Of a DNA stretch of 64,000 nt, positions 14,018 to 25,848 are shown piece after piece. The notes under the pieces were generated by a model. It saw only the letters and a list, made by a program, of their open reading frames with translations. It did not search any database and was not told the origin of the DNA. The first letter of the stretch is position 1; the number at the start of each line of letters is the position of its first letter. Made by a program: the position numbers and the translations under genes. This DNA comes from Bryopsis sp. KO-2023 (Eukaryota; Chlorophyta; Ulvophyceae; Bryopsidales; Bryopsidaceae), in the NCBI GenBank assembly GCA_030272585.1, contig BSYQ01000007.1, forward strand, positions 314,001 to 378,000, given 5' to 3'.

Positions 14018-15660
14018 AGGTCTGGGGTGCAGTGGTGTGGGAGGAAAAAAACAGCTCTACTTTTTCGACTCTTTTGGGGGAATATAATTCAGGAGGTGTT
14101 TCATGGGGAAATAGAGGAGTTTGAGTCGTTGGCATATCTTGTGGAGGGGGGAAATTTGGCTTGGGCGCTGAGTGGTGGAGGAGTGTGCTTGACTTTTGGG
14201 CTCCTATTCTGGAAAAAAAAGGAAGACTCGAAAATGCAAGGCTTGTAACAGATGGGTAGCTTTGCCCGGAGGTCTGCCATGAAAACGTTGTCCAGTCAAT
14301 TAGTGATGTAGTATTCAAAAAATCTTGAAAGCTAGATTTGGGGGGGGTGGGAAAATTAATCATCCTTGATAATACCAATGCCCTTTTTGTTGTCCTGTTT
14401 TTTTTTCCGAAAAAACAAAAAGAAAAACATGTGGTGTATTCAGGGAAGAGCGATGGTGATGTCTTTCGTCCCCCTTCGCTCTTTTTGCCCTAATCTATAA
14501 CTTGATAAGGAGAATATTTAGGAGAGCCATCAGTTGGTTTGATGCGGGCTGGTTGTGTTCAGATCAACAGGTCTAGGTCAAGGTCTTCCAGGCTGTTTTC
14601 AGGGAGGGTTTTTTTTTCTGAAAATAGAAATCGTTGTTTCTGATGATATACAAGGAAGAAGCGTAGGCTCTCAGCTTTCGGAAAAATAGCTTGCAAGGCC
14701 TAAGAAGTAGATGTTTAGTTTCCAGTCCCAAGATTCAGAATTCAGAGGAGAGTATTGTTGGTTGTGATTCTGGTGAGAATTTCTTAGTTTGATTAGGTGA
14801 ATCCATGCCAAAAATTTGAATTTGAACGATGGTAGCATTTGGAATTGCGGTGGAGGAAGTACCAAGCTGATTTACCTCGAGAGCCACCTTCTGGTTTAGA
14901 TATCAATCAGAGAGGGGTGAGCTAGAAGAGCAATATATGATCAATGCCCTGGATATCTTAGATAGCATCAGTACTTCCCAAAAATTGGATTAAGTACTTC
15001 CAGCCAATATGCTGAGGTGGGATCAAGAAGCAAACTGCTTGACAAGCCATTCTTTTCCCCATAATCTGGTTGGTTTGAATGAGAATTCAAACAAACAAAC
15101 AAACAAAAAACAAACAAACAAGACACAGGGACTAACACTTCATATCCCTGTTGGTACTCTTTTTTATGTGTGGATTCAACCAACAGATGTCCTACCAGTG
15201 ATACAACAAACAGTCAGATTCAGTAAACTGAGTGCAAAGCAAAGCAACCTCTGCCAATTGTTTCTCAGCCTCCAGTTTTGATCATCAAGGATCCATGCAA
15301 ATATCAGCATATTCTCTGGCCATGAAATTTTGGATTCACACGACCTGTGGAAGAGAGGGTGTGCTCTCTTGTGCCCAACAGTGTTGATAAATATCGAGTC
15401 GCATTTGTGCAAATGCCATAGTCCCACGGTTCTCAATCCACAGAAGAAATCCCCACGAAACAGGTCATTCTACTGTCATCCTGATTGAACATCGTCAAGT
15501 GTTTGTTGTCGTATAAAAGACTTTGAGAAAGGTTTACACCTGACATGCCTTCCCATTGCTGGAGCTGTAAATAAGGGAAACCCAAATCTGCCCAAACGTT
15601 GAAATTTCAGTTCTCTATTCTGTTAAACAACTCCTTGTGTTCCACAATTGCATCCATTTG
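14018..15660. other. Intergenic between RPS5 and the ureide enzyme
   Basis: 3' ends of two convergent genes. AT-rich with T and A homopolymers and a (CAAA)n-like stretch at 15089-15120. No ORF with family resemblance. Confidence 0.5.
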
Positions 15661-16700
15661 CTAGCTCCCTCTGTAGGTCGAATAGCCATAAGGGGACAGC
15701 AAGCAAGGAATGTGAAAGTGCTGTTTGGACATGGACTCCGGCACATTGAAATCTACATTCACCTCCGGATAGAAAGGAATCTACATTCACAACAAAACTG
15801 AGCTCAAAAACCAAACGCAAGTAACCACAAAATAAAATTTTGGATTGAAAGAGATGCTTCCTTTTTCATCGCAACCAAGGATTTCACTTCAAATTGCATA
15901 CAGAACTCAAGGAAAGCCACCTCAGCGTAGAAGTCTGGGAAGTCCTTCTTGCATTTCTGCAAGTATTCTCCTGTTCGAAATTTCATCCTGTAAGTTCCAG
16001 GCGCTATGGAGTCCACGAAATTGAGCAGATTTCCAACACGGCCGTCAGAATTAGTAACCCCCCTGGAAATTGCATCATAGACAGTCCCATCAGGATCCGA
16101 TTTCTTCTCCAACACTACTGGGACTCCAGCTGCTGGGCAACCCCTGCATGTGTCCAGCACATGGGTGGTTATTGGGGACTTGCCATGATCCTTGCTTCTA
16201 TTTAGGTACATTGCACATGGATCAGTCCAGGCTGGTTTGCCCAGCATTCCCATCATTCTCTTCGTTGTGATTTTCATCTGCTCCCCTGCACAAATCTGCA
16301 GTTCCTGGCCTGGCGAATTCTGAATGCGATCTTTGATGGCGTGCAGGACTTGCTCGGCGGTTTTCCCAGGAGCGAAAATCAAGAACACGTGGCCGAATTT
16401 GGCTTGGTACTGACAATTCAATTTTGCCAATTCGTCCAGGGTTCCTGGATCGGTGCAGTTCAGGGCGGTGGATTGCTCGCCACCATCTTTTTTCGTCAAC
16501 GCATCAACGTCCCCGATAGTCGGATGGCCGGCGAAAGCAGCCAGCCACTCGTTCACGGGAGTTTCTTTCCACCATACGTTGGTCGCGTGGGCTACGATCT
16601 CCTCGCATGACTCGAACGGACCTCCCAGGGAAGCGACTGCCGCGAATCGCTTGCTGTTGCAACACTCATAATATTGCTCCTCTGTCAATGCCACCACCAT
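15661..16700 (-). CDS. Bifunctional OHCU decarboxylase / 5-hydroxyisourate hydrolase (allantoin synthase)
   Basis: Exon 1 (15921-16700) encodes an N-terminal 2-oxo-4-hydroxy-4-carboxy-5-ureidoimidazoline decarboxylase domain (residues 1 to about 165; catalytic His in AGHPTIGD) and then most of a transthyretin-like 5-hydroxyisourate hydrolase (THVLDTCRGCPAAGVPVVL, DGRVG). The unspliced frame continues into unrelated sequence, but exon 2 (15661-15762) supplies the family's end: VNVDFNVPESMSKQHFHIPC and the signature LLSPYGYSTYRGS, then TAG. Phase is 0 on both sides (GAG|GTG). The fused protein does two consecutive steps of urate breakdown to S-allantoin. This fusion is known from plants and some algae; animals use separate genes. 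No PTS1 ends the protein and I see no PTS2, so a cytosolic enzyme is possible. Confidence 0.92.
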
Positions 16701-19700
16701 GCTCGGTCGTTTGATTCAAGAGATTGCACCCCTTATTGCCTTTTGATGGAAAAACGTGCGCGCGTCCCCTTTCTGCGCGATTTCGATCGTTTTTGCTTGC
16801 GCCGAGTGGCACAACACCTAAGCAGGCTGATTTGATTTGATTTGCACAACAAAAATGAAGAAAATGAACTAAGGTTGAACATTATATTGTTTGGGTTGCA
16901 AATTTTGTTGGAAAAGGCCTTGGTTGATGTGAATGCGATGTGCATTCGTAACGTGTGGAGAAGAGAAGTTCTAAATTTTGTGAAGTTTGATCCCTGATCG
17001 AGTAGTGTTTTCATGTGGGCCCATGACAATTTCCAGCTTGGGTCTGAGAATCGGGGGCAAGTTAACAAAATGTGTGTGCGCGGTTACCAACACCACAAAA
17101 AAACTAGAGAAATCAATCAGGAAAGACAAGTACATTTGCAAGCTGTATTCGAGTATTCATTTTATTAGGGTATTTCAACCCTGCTTTCAAGTTTCTCTTC
17201 CACATCCATTAATTTTCTTTTTGTTTTTTTTTTTGTTTATATTTCTTTCCCCCTTAAATCACATCAGTTGTCAACGAAATACAAACTTTGCATGTCAGCC
17301 ACCGCATTCACGAAAAAAAGTTCAGCCATGATATCGAGCCATAGTGATGTTTTCCTTTTTCTTGTTCTTAGGTTAGTGTTCACATTCAAAATCCCTCCCT
17401 CCCCATCCAAAAAGAAGAGGCAAAATTTGTTTTTCACCCTATGAATATCTAAATATATATTTTCCCCACTCCAAGAAAACCCTTTTTTTTCCCCTCAAAA
17501 ACCCCAATCGTATGGTGAAAGCTGGATTAACACTGCTTTATTTCAAAGTAGGCACCGTTTCGCAACCACATATGATCTGTTTTTGTTTTTTTTCTTGATT
17601 GATCGATCACATCCAGCCTAAACAAAAAAACGTGCATCTACGTATTCTGTTTTTTTATTTTTTTAAACCAGCTCCACCCAAATCAATATTTTTGTCAATT
17701 TATTCAGTTGCCTGTTGTTTTTTTAATATAAATTTCCCTGTTCCTCTCTATTGTCACGGATGGTCAAAATACCCCCCCCCCCCAAAAAAAAAAACCACAA
17801 ACATAGAAGAAAAAGGACCGTGCTAACCAATCAGTTAATCAATCAATCAAACAAACAAAAATCTATCGCCGCCTCATTGGGTGTTTTTTTTTCTTTTTTT
17901 TATCCTCTTGTATAAGATCACGAGTTTTGAGCAGGGCAATGTAAGAAAAATAAAAAAAAGGGCAAAATACAAAAGACGATGGGACAGGGATGAAGGATTT
18001 CATTATGTCACACCACCAACAAAAAAAAGGTCAACCTAAGGATCAAACCAAAAAAAGTAAAACAAAAAAAAGAGCATTCATTTCTTCCCATTACTACCCC
18101 TGGTTTTTTTTCCCCTTCTGCAAATATCGCCATTCCCATTTTTGATCCAACAAACAGGGGATCACCAAAATGGCCAGCTGAGCATGCAATATACACAGCC
18201 AAGCCAGAAAAGATCACTGAGGCTCAAAAATAAAATGAGAAAAAAAAGCGCGCGCGCACACACATCAATTGGATTTTTTTTTTCTTTGTTTTTTTTTTTT
18301 TCTTTGTTTTTTTTAAATAACACATTTATTTCTTGTTTATTTTGTGTCCAACAGTATCGTTCAGGAAAGAAACGTAAAAGAGAAAAAAAAAGTTGTCAAG
18401 CTAAAGTAAGAAAAAAGGGGGGGATCCTCCGTTTCTCATCGATACGAACAATAGAAACACACCCAACGGAAGTTATAAAAGAAGGAACCTCCAAAAAAAT
18501 TAAGAGAAAGAAAATTAAAAAACCCACCTCGTGAAAAATTATCAAACATTTCTTTCTCAATTGCTCCCCCTTTCTAAACACCGATGGTATCCATACATCA
18601 TACAGATTTTTCCAGCTCCACCCCTATTCTTTGTCCCCATCAAGTTATAAATATATATTTGAGTACATATCCTTTTATATATTTGGAGACTCCACACTCC
18701 CATGGACACCATGCAGGTCGCCCAAAGCATTTGATGCTACAATTTCCCTTCGCTATTTTTAGAACTCAGAGAGATGATCGATTTCAGCAATCCCCCCCTC
18801 CCCACCCCCCAAAAAAACACCATTTATGACGTCCATAAAAAAAAAAAATAAAGAGAAAATGATAATTTATGAAGAAAACTGAGTTGAACAATCATCCCAC
18901 GGAGATGTATATATATATTGTTTTTTCAAAAAAAAAAAAAAAGAAAAGGAAGAGATTATCCACCAATCAGACATCAATGCTTCCCTTTTGTTGTTCTTAA
19001 AGTTGAACCCCCCTTCTGGACCCCTCCCATCCCCACTTCCATTTTTTTTTTCTTTTTGGGGATTTTATCAAGAGCATAGACAGCTAAACGTCCCCTACCA
19101 ACTAGACAAATCAACAAATCGACAGGAGGCATTAAGTGTCCATCACAACACATCCATGCAAAAATAATGAAGTGACAGTAGAACAAATGCTTGCCAAGAG
19201 CTGTTCCTGTATGTACCTCCCCCAAAAGGCCCCCCATCATCCCTTCCCCCCGGCCTAAAAATCCCTCCCCAAACCCAATTTTTCAGCTTCTGGACAACAC
19301 TTCTTAAATCACAATATTTCTTCCCGGAAAACTCATCCACAAGGAGTCAAAAGTTTCGAAATTTCACCCCACACACTCCAGAAAGCAATAAAAAAAACCT
19401 TCCGAAATATCGTTGAAAAAAACACAACCTCAAAAAAAGGAGACACAAAAAAAAGATATTAACCGGAATTCCCATATATACATCCATCCAACAGGCACCC
19501 CCTCCTTTCCTCCTCTCCCCCTCCCTGTCCTTTTAAAAATTCTTTTTTTTGATTTCCCTTCATGCACCCCACCCCCCATTTTTAGAAAATATATATGTAT
19601 AATTTTGAATACAACTTCCTTTCTTGCCCTTATCCCTTGATATATTTTTGTCCCCCCCCCCCAATCCAGCACAATCCGTTTTGAAATATCGTCCCGATGA

Positions 19701-20281
19701 CTCCCTATGTCTGACACAAGAAGATGAAACCCTAAATCCATATTCAACAAGGTCACAATCAAACACCTATCAAGGGTCTTTTCCAATGTTTTGGAAGAAA
19801 AAACTCCAGACCCTGTTCTATACGTTTCTTTCTTTCTTAACGATGTTTTTTTTTCCTTTTCCTTTTCTTTTTCTTTTTGGGTGGCAAAAAAAAAAAAAAA
19901 AGAAAAAAAGCTACCTCAACAAACGCTATCGAGAGAATCTACCGAAGTCTTGTAAGTTTTGTCGTGTTTCTTTTCTTCTTTTTTTTCTAGGGGCCATTGT
20001 AAAAACACATGAATTTTTTTTCTCTGTCAAAACCCGTTAAAACTCCCCCCTTGAAATCCAAACCGTGCGTGCATGTCGGGGAATGCATCGCTTTTATTCA
20101 CTAACCGCCCAAGTAAAAAGCGACACACTCATATAAATATTCTTAAACCCTCTTTCCGATCGACTGAAACAGCAAAAAATATATACATAGATATATATAA
20201 CTATATATATTCCCCGCCGTTCCTGCACCAAGCCTCAACCAACTTAAGCAGCCCTTATACCCAGTCTCCCCAACATAGGAT
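16701..20281. other. Gene desert rich in poly(T)/poly(A) tracts
   Basis: About 3.6 kb with dozens of T8-T15, A8-A16 and C8-C10 runs, and TATATA stretches (18650-18680, 20180-20210). ORFs here are short Lys/Phe-rich translations of these tracts. Part may be the 3' UTR of the minus-strand gene ending at 20282. No RNA gene recognised. Confidence 0.6.
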
Positions 20282-22096
20282 TCATTTCTGATGTTTTTTT
20301 TTCCCTTTTTCAACGGATTTTTTTTTATGCTCTGACCCACTTCCCCTCACCACCATGCGATGGCGTCGTAGTCCAGATTCTGGCCTCTCTGGCCTCTCAC
20401 CTCCATCCCGAAATCGACGGGAATTGGAGGCGGATTTTTTCAAGGAGGCAGATTTTTTCAAAGAGGCGGATTTTTTCGTGCTCAAGTCACGCAGACGTTC
20501 TTCCATTATCTTCCCCATGGCTTCCTGACGTCGAGAAAAGCCCGAGGTGGATGCTGACCCAGCATTACCTTCCAGCAGCAAATCGAAAGGTGAGTTACGG
20601 CTGGACAACGATCTTTCGTTTTTTCTTGTTTCTTCGAAAAGTAGTGTGAAGGCACAACATACGATTTCAAACAAAAAAAAAATGGGAAAAATTGGAAAGT
20701 TGTTTGTTGAAGCTGAAAGAACCGAGGGGACACAGACATCCAAATTCATGCAAGGTGAATGGTTCGTCAAACACAAATAACAAGCCTGAGGGTAAATTAA
20801 AAAAAATAAAAAAGAGTGTGAGGCATCACAGAATCTTGGATAAATGATGTTTTGGGGGTTGGGTTACTTACTGGGCCTCGTTACATCTACACTAACACTC
20901 GACGACATCCTTCTCGAACTCTCGGACCCGTCGGATTGCTTGTAGCTTTGTGAACCTTTCGAATCGGTCGCACGCCTTGATTTATGAGAACTCCTGATGC
21001 TGGAATCAAACCAGACGGTCAGAGACGGCTGCTTCTTGAAGAACCGAAAAATCCGTCTGGCCCTAGATCGCTTTTTCCTCTTCTTTCCGGGCTCCAGGTC
21101 GTCGTTACACGACGATCGAATCGTATCAATTATGTCCTCAGTTCCATCGCACCCCAAAGACACCCTTCTGACTGTTCTGACAGGGGCGCTCAAATGGGTT
21201 CCTGGCAAGGGCCGCAGCCCCTCCATTCCTTGAGGGATGTCTTTGAAATGAGCCCCTTGCTCCTCAAGATCATCTGTGTAGAAGGTGCTCGCTACCGAGG
21301 CTAAATAGCTACTAGAATTTACCCCTGCACTGCTCGCAGCTGATTTCGTTGAGTGGCTTGTAGCAGACCCCGATCCAGCGCTTTGCTGGCCTTTCCGCCT
21401 CCGCCTCTCATCCTTACACCCAGCCCCTTTTGAAGAATGATGGATCGTCCCCGGCAAACTATCCAGCCCCCGAGGTGAAGCTTTATCGCGACGAGGACCC
21501 CGGGCACTGGCCAGGATCAATCCTGCACCGTTGTCTGAATGGGGGGGGAGGAACACATCATCGAATGCCAGCGGTGCTGATTTGGCGGGTTGGAGGCTTG
21601 AGCCGGTTGCTATGTTATGGTTCTGTCTCGGGGACTGCTGTTGCCTGATGATCAGCGGACTAGATTTTCTTTCATACCCAAATTCTGGGAAACCCGGGTT
21701 CACGCTCCCATGGCCTCTGGGTTCATTTGGGGATGCCCCAGTCTGACTCCAGGGAGTGCTCGGACTGCGAGGAGTCGTCCTACCCTTCGCCCAATCTTTT
21801 AGGGACGACAGCAATGAGGATTTCCCTGGAATGCCATCCGGACTGGGATCGTTTCGGACCACCGCACTCAAATCAAGCCGGCGGGGTGAAGGGGACAAGC
21901 TCCTCGAAGTCTTTTCTCCATTTTCCCTCCCACTTCGTTTGGAGCCCCTCTTCCACCATTTCTTGCGACCAGCCGTCGAATCGATGGTCCCCACTCGGAC
22001 CTCCAGATTCATTGCCTCCGAAGCACTTATTTGTGCCGATTTTCGCCGACCATCACCAATATCGGTCGAGAATGTCCTTGGACTCAAGGAAGTCAT
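20282..22096 (-). CDS. Uncharacterised Ser/Arg/Lys-rich protein
   Basis: The first exon is a 410-codon open frame from an ATG at 22096 to a donor (CCCA|GTAAGT) near 20871. It is low in hydrophobics, rich in Ser, Pro, Arg and Gly, with basic clusters (KKRKKRSRARRIFRFFKK) and many possible kinase or SR-type sites, so probably mostly disordered. A second open stretch (20282 to about 20600) begins NSPFDLLLEGNAGSASTSGF and contains three KKSASL-type repeats, similar in style. The phase of the junction does not fit with the obvious acceptor, so the exact joint is uncertain. I do not recognise the family; nuclear localisation is a guess from composition. Confidence 0.5.
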
Positions 22097-23660
22097 CGTG
22101 AGAAATCCCTCCTTTTTTTTCCTTTTTTCTTTGTCAACTCTCTCTTATGTTTTTTTTAAGCCAGGGGTGCGAGATGTTTGGTTTCGGGCGAAATTGTACC
22201 TTCAGGCATTGAATCCTATGATCCCAGGACCAGCCCTGTCCAAAACAGAAAGGAATTGGATTTAGTGATTGATTTTTGTTCAACGGGTTCATTTTGTCAC
22301 GACTGACCAACTCGACAATTGTGGCCATAGCGACGCCCACAAAGAATGGAAAATTGACCTACGATCACGGGAACGCTTCCACATTCAAGCTGTTCGAATG
22401 CTTGGCCGTCACGACCTCGATACAGACCCGGGCGGACAAGTTGTATACTTTCGCAGCCAGTAACGACTAGGAAAAGCACCCTGAATATCCCGCGCTGCCC
22501 TCGTTTTCAGCGAACGTGCGGACGGGCAGAAGCTTCACCACATCACTTACAATCTCACGCGACGTCACGCGGGTCCTTCCCCACCCAGCGTTCAAGCCGT
22601 CGAAAACGCGGTTCGCCGAAGAAGAAAAAGAATAGTACGCTCGCGTTTATACCTTGGGGTGGAAACCTAGCGCTTCCTGTTCTTCAAGGGTGGGCACTAC
22701 ACCCACTCGTGGCAATTAGTCAAACGTACCCGGTCTTGCGACGAGTGTCGACCCTGCGGAACAGAGGGTGAAGCGACCTCAACCCCTGCCCTGTCTTTGA
22801 GACGCTCTGGCTACGAAGCAAGCTCAGTCGAGCGCCCGAAACTGGACGAAGCCAGTATTTACCCAGTGTGATTTCCCGGAGAACGGACGCGACTTGAACC
22901 TACCGATTTCGGTTGATGATGGGGCGTTACATGAGTCATTCAGATCACATGCAAGGATGCTTTTCACTAATGCGATTCTTGTGCTGTATCAAGCGCGAGA
23001 TACATACTTTCGCCAGGCGGCTCGAAACTCGAAACCTCCCTGTCCCCTCGCAGACGAGAGCGTTTTCAGGGTTTCTCTGCGTTATTTTTCCCTGTCTTCG
23101 GTCGGCTCCAGCTCACCAGTTGGTGTGAGTGGTTTCGCACTCGTCCTTTGATTTCACGATCGAATGCTACTATTGTTCCGACCGCCGCCACTCGCAGGCT
23201 TCGTTGGGATCGGCCAGCCCCGACCAGTTTTGTACGGGCAGGTACTGCCCCCGTCAAGTACTGGGTGCCCTGTCGTTCTCACACAGAGTCGAGGAAGCCG
23301 CATCGGAGACGCGGTCTCGTTGTGTTGCGAGGGAAAGAACTTTTCGAGAAGTTCACTCTGGGCATCCGACTTCTGAACCGTGTGGGTGAAATTACGAAAG
23401 GACGGAGCATCCTCATCCACACAAAATTTCTCACTTCTTTCGACAAACACACGTAGCCTTTTTGGAAGATTTCATGATTGTTTGGTGAATATGGTGGTCA
23501 GGGAATCAACCCCCCCCCCCTCTCATTTGCATTCAAAGTAAGCAAGACAAACAAAAAAGAACAATATGATGACCACTGCCAAAACTCCCCTCATTCGTTA
23601 TAAAAAACTCCGCTGCCAACAGTGTACACCAACATAGCTAAAGAATTCATTGAGGATCTC
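22097..23660. other. Intergenic
   Basis: Moderately GC-rich, many short ORFs on both strands with no recognised domain. It contains the 5' flank of the Ser-rich gene and the 3' flank of the RsfS gene. Confidence 0.5.
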
Positions 23661-25403
23661 TCAATCCTTCATCGATGCCGACCATTCTGGGGCTGTCGCT
23701 CCTGGTCCAAACTCTAAGGGAATCTGCAGAAATACATCAAGTGCTCAATACACAGAAAATCATAACAAGACGTTGCGAGTTGCATGCTTCCCCCTATCTC
23801 TTCCCTTAATTCTTTTGCAAACACCAACACATGCAAAAGCACTCCAGATTGTTGAGCAAATATTACCTCTTCAGCTTTTTCGTACAGCTCTTCGAGTCCG
23901 TAGAAGTCCCTCGTTTCTGGAGACATTACATGGATGACCAAATCGCTGAAATCCAAAATTTCCCATTCGCTCCTGAGCAATGAAACCCCCCATGTCAGAC
24001 GTGCCCATACTTTTCCAAAGGTTTTTAAACTCTACACCTCACACAACTCTTCCCACAAGAATTTTCATCCCCATCACCAAATAATGGTTCTACTGTTCTA
24101 CACTGGGACACCCCAAAACAGTTATTTCTTACTGGAAGAAAAGCGTAAGAAAGCAAGGAAAGGCATCACCCCCCTTTCTGCCAAAGGGGGGTGGTGGAAC
24201 ATTAAGCACAATAAGAGTGACCAGGTATTGATCATTTCGTGAAAATTTTTGTGACAATTTACCTGCCAGGATTGGCTTCTCCCGGGCATCTGTTCCACTC
24301 TTCCTCAGCAGCCTTCTCCATTTTCCCCAAAACTGCATTCATTTGCGGTTTCGAAAATACGGAAGCCACCAAAAAGTAATCTGTCCTGGAGAGCCCACAC
24401 ACGCTTTGCTTTCCTTGAAACTTATCCTATTTATTACCCCCCCATATTTTACGACTCTGTCACAGAAACCCTCACAAACAGTTTTCAAAATTTAAAACCC
24501 CTCGATTGATGTTCAAAATAATGAAGCAATGCACGTGGGTATGGAGTGCCAAGTAGTCACGTTCTGAAGATGCCATCATTTTGAGTCTTTCCTGCCCTCG
24601 ATCAGATTGAACTCACCAATAGATCAACTTCCCCACATAGTAAAGTTTCACGTCTTCGCATTTGGTCTGGTCTGCCATATTCGCAAGAAATTTAGCAAAT
24701 TGCAAAGTGTCCTCACTTGGTGGAGCTGATTCTGAATCCCCCTCAGTCCACTCATACTCCTAATGCCCAGACAAAATCAATTTCAAGTCAACTTCACGAG
24801 CACTCAAGCAGGAAAGCTTATTGTCAAAGTAAAGAGAAAGACTCTTCTCATATCCTTCATCTGTAAGCAATTGACAGGTAATGGTGGGGTGCTGAAAATG
24901 CAACAACAGGGGGGTGAGTCGATACAGTGAATTACTGGTGTGTTGGGGGCAATCTTTGCTCGACTCACATTCGGATCCACTTCTTCAGCAGGGACAGAAG
25001 CGGAAGCTGCCACTCTGGAAACAACCTTCATACAAATCATGAAAGCAATAGGTTTTCAATGGTCCCACTCCAGCATTCATGGTCTCAAAAAAACTCTGAA
25101 TTTGAAAGGACTGATCACACATCTGTCCGATTCTCCTGCCCATCTCCTTGAAAAAAAGCCAAGCGGAAAATAATGCAACTCTCACAAACTCACCAGAGGC
25201 CTTTGGCGTTTCTGCCCAACAGCAGAGGAAAATTCACGTCGGGATCGTCTTGGCGGGAAATCAGAAACACCGCCCAACTGCCGCGGTGGAGCACCCGTAC
25301 GCAGGGCTCCAGATGCAACGCTCATCGACTTCCCAGACAAGACCTCCATTCTGTCGAGACGCCCCAAACCAAGTTTGCAACTTTTGTCGCTTGACAAGTG
25401 CAA
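23661..25403 (-). CDS. Ribosomal silencing factor RsfS / MALSU1 (Iojap family), mitochondrial
   Basis: Six exons with consistent phases: 25194-25403, 24969-25025, 24617-24759, 24263-24385, 23867-23973, 23661-23723. The N-terminal exon is basic and Ser-rich (ALRTGAPPRQLGG, FPPRRSRREFSSA), as expected of a mitochondrial presequence; either Met at 25403 or the one at 25349 may start. The Iojap domain follows: DQTKCEDVKLYYV, TDYFLVASVFSKPQ (family signature TDYFVI.(S/T)G.S.RQ), and SEWEILDFSDLVIHVMSPE plus TRDFYGLEELYEKAEEV. Family members bind uL14 of the organellar or bacterial large subunit and keep subunits apart or help assembly. The end (GPGATAPEWSASMKD) is lineage-specific. The gene start lies about 450 bp from the divergent golgin gene. 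Confidence 0.88.
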
Positions 25404-25848
25404 TCAGTGTCGAGAAATGTTAATTCTGTATTTCACCAAACAGTCCAAGGTTTCGTACTGCGCAGGCCCCATTTTTTCAGAGAATTCGTAAAAAGCGTCA
25501 GCGTGGCGCCAGAAGGGTGGGTTTCGGTCACCCAGCACTCCCGAGCGCTGTGTGCTGCGGGAGGGAACCTTTTTAACTCCCATACAGCATTTTTTTGGAA
25601 AAAAACTGTGAGCGTCCGGTTTTGTCTGTTTTGATTAGTATATGGATTCTTGTGCACGGGCACCTAGATAGATTCTTGCAGGTGTCCAAACCTTGTGTTC
25701 GGGATTTCCCAAGAAGAACGACCCTAGAGTCGGTTTCCAACAGCATTTGCTACGGAGTCGTTTCCTAGAGTGTGCTGGTTTCGCACCCAGCTGCTCTTTT
25801 ATTTCAGTTTTTTTGCTTTTTGTGAAGGAAGTCTATCCTCTCGCCAAG

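Noticed and set aside
15804..15920. C-terminal extension of the ureide enzyme read straight through the donor (VAFLEFCMQFEVKSL...)
   Set aside because: Replaces the conserved YRGS end with unrelated sequence; it is intron.
18240..18310. GCGCGCGC and CACACA with T runs as a possible telomere or centromere repeat
   Set aside because: Not a tandem telomere unit; ordinary microsatellite.
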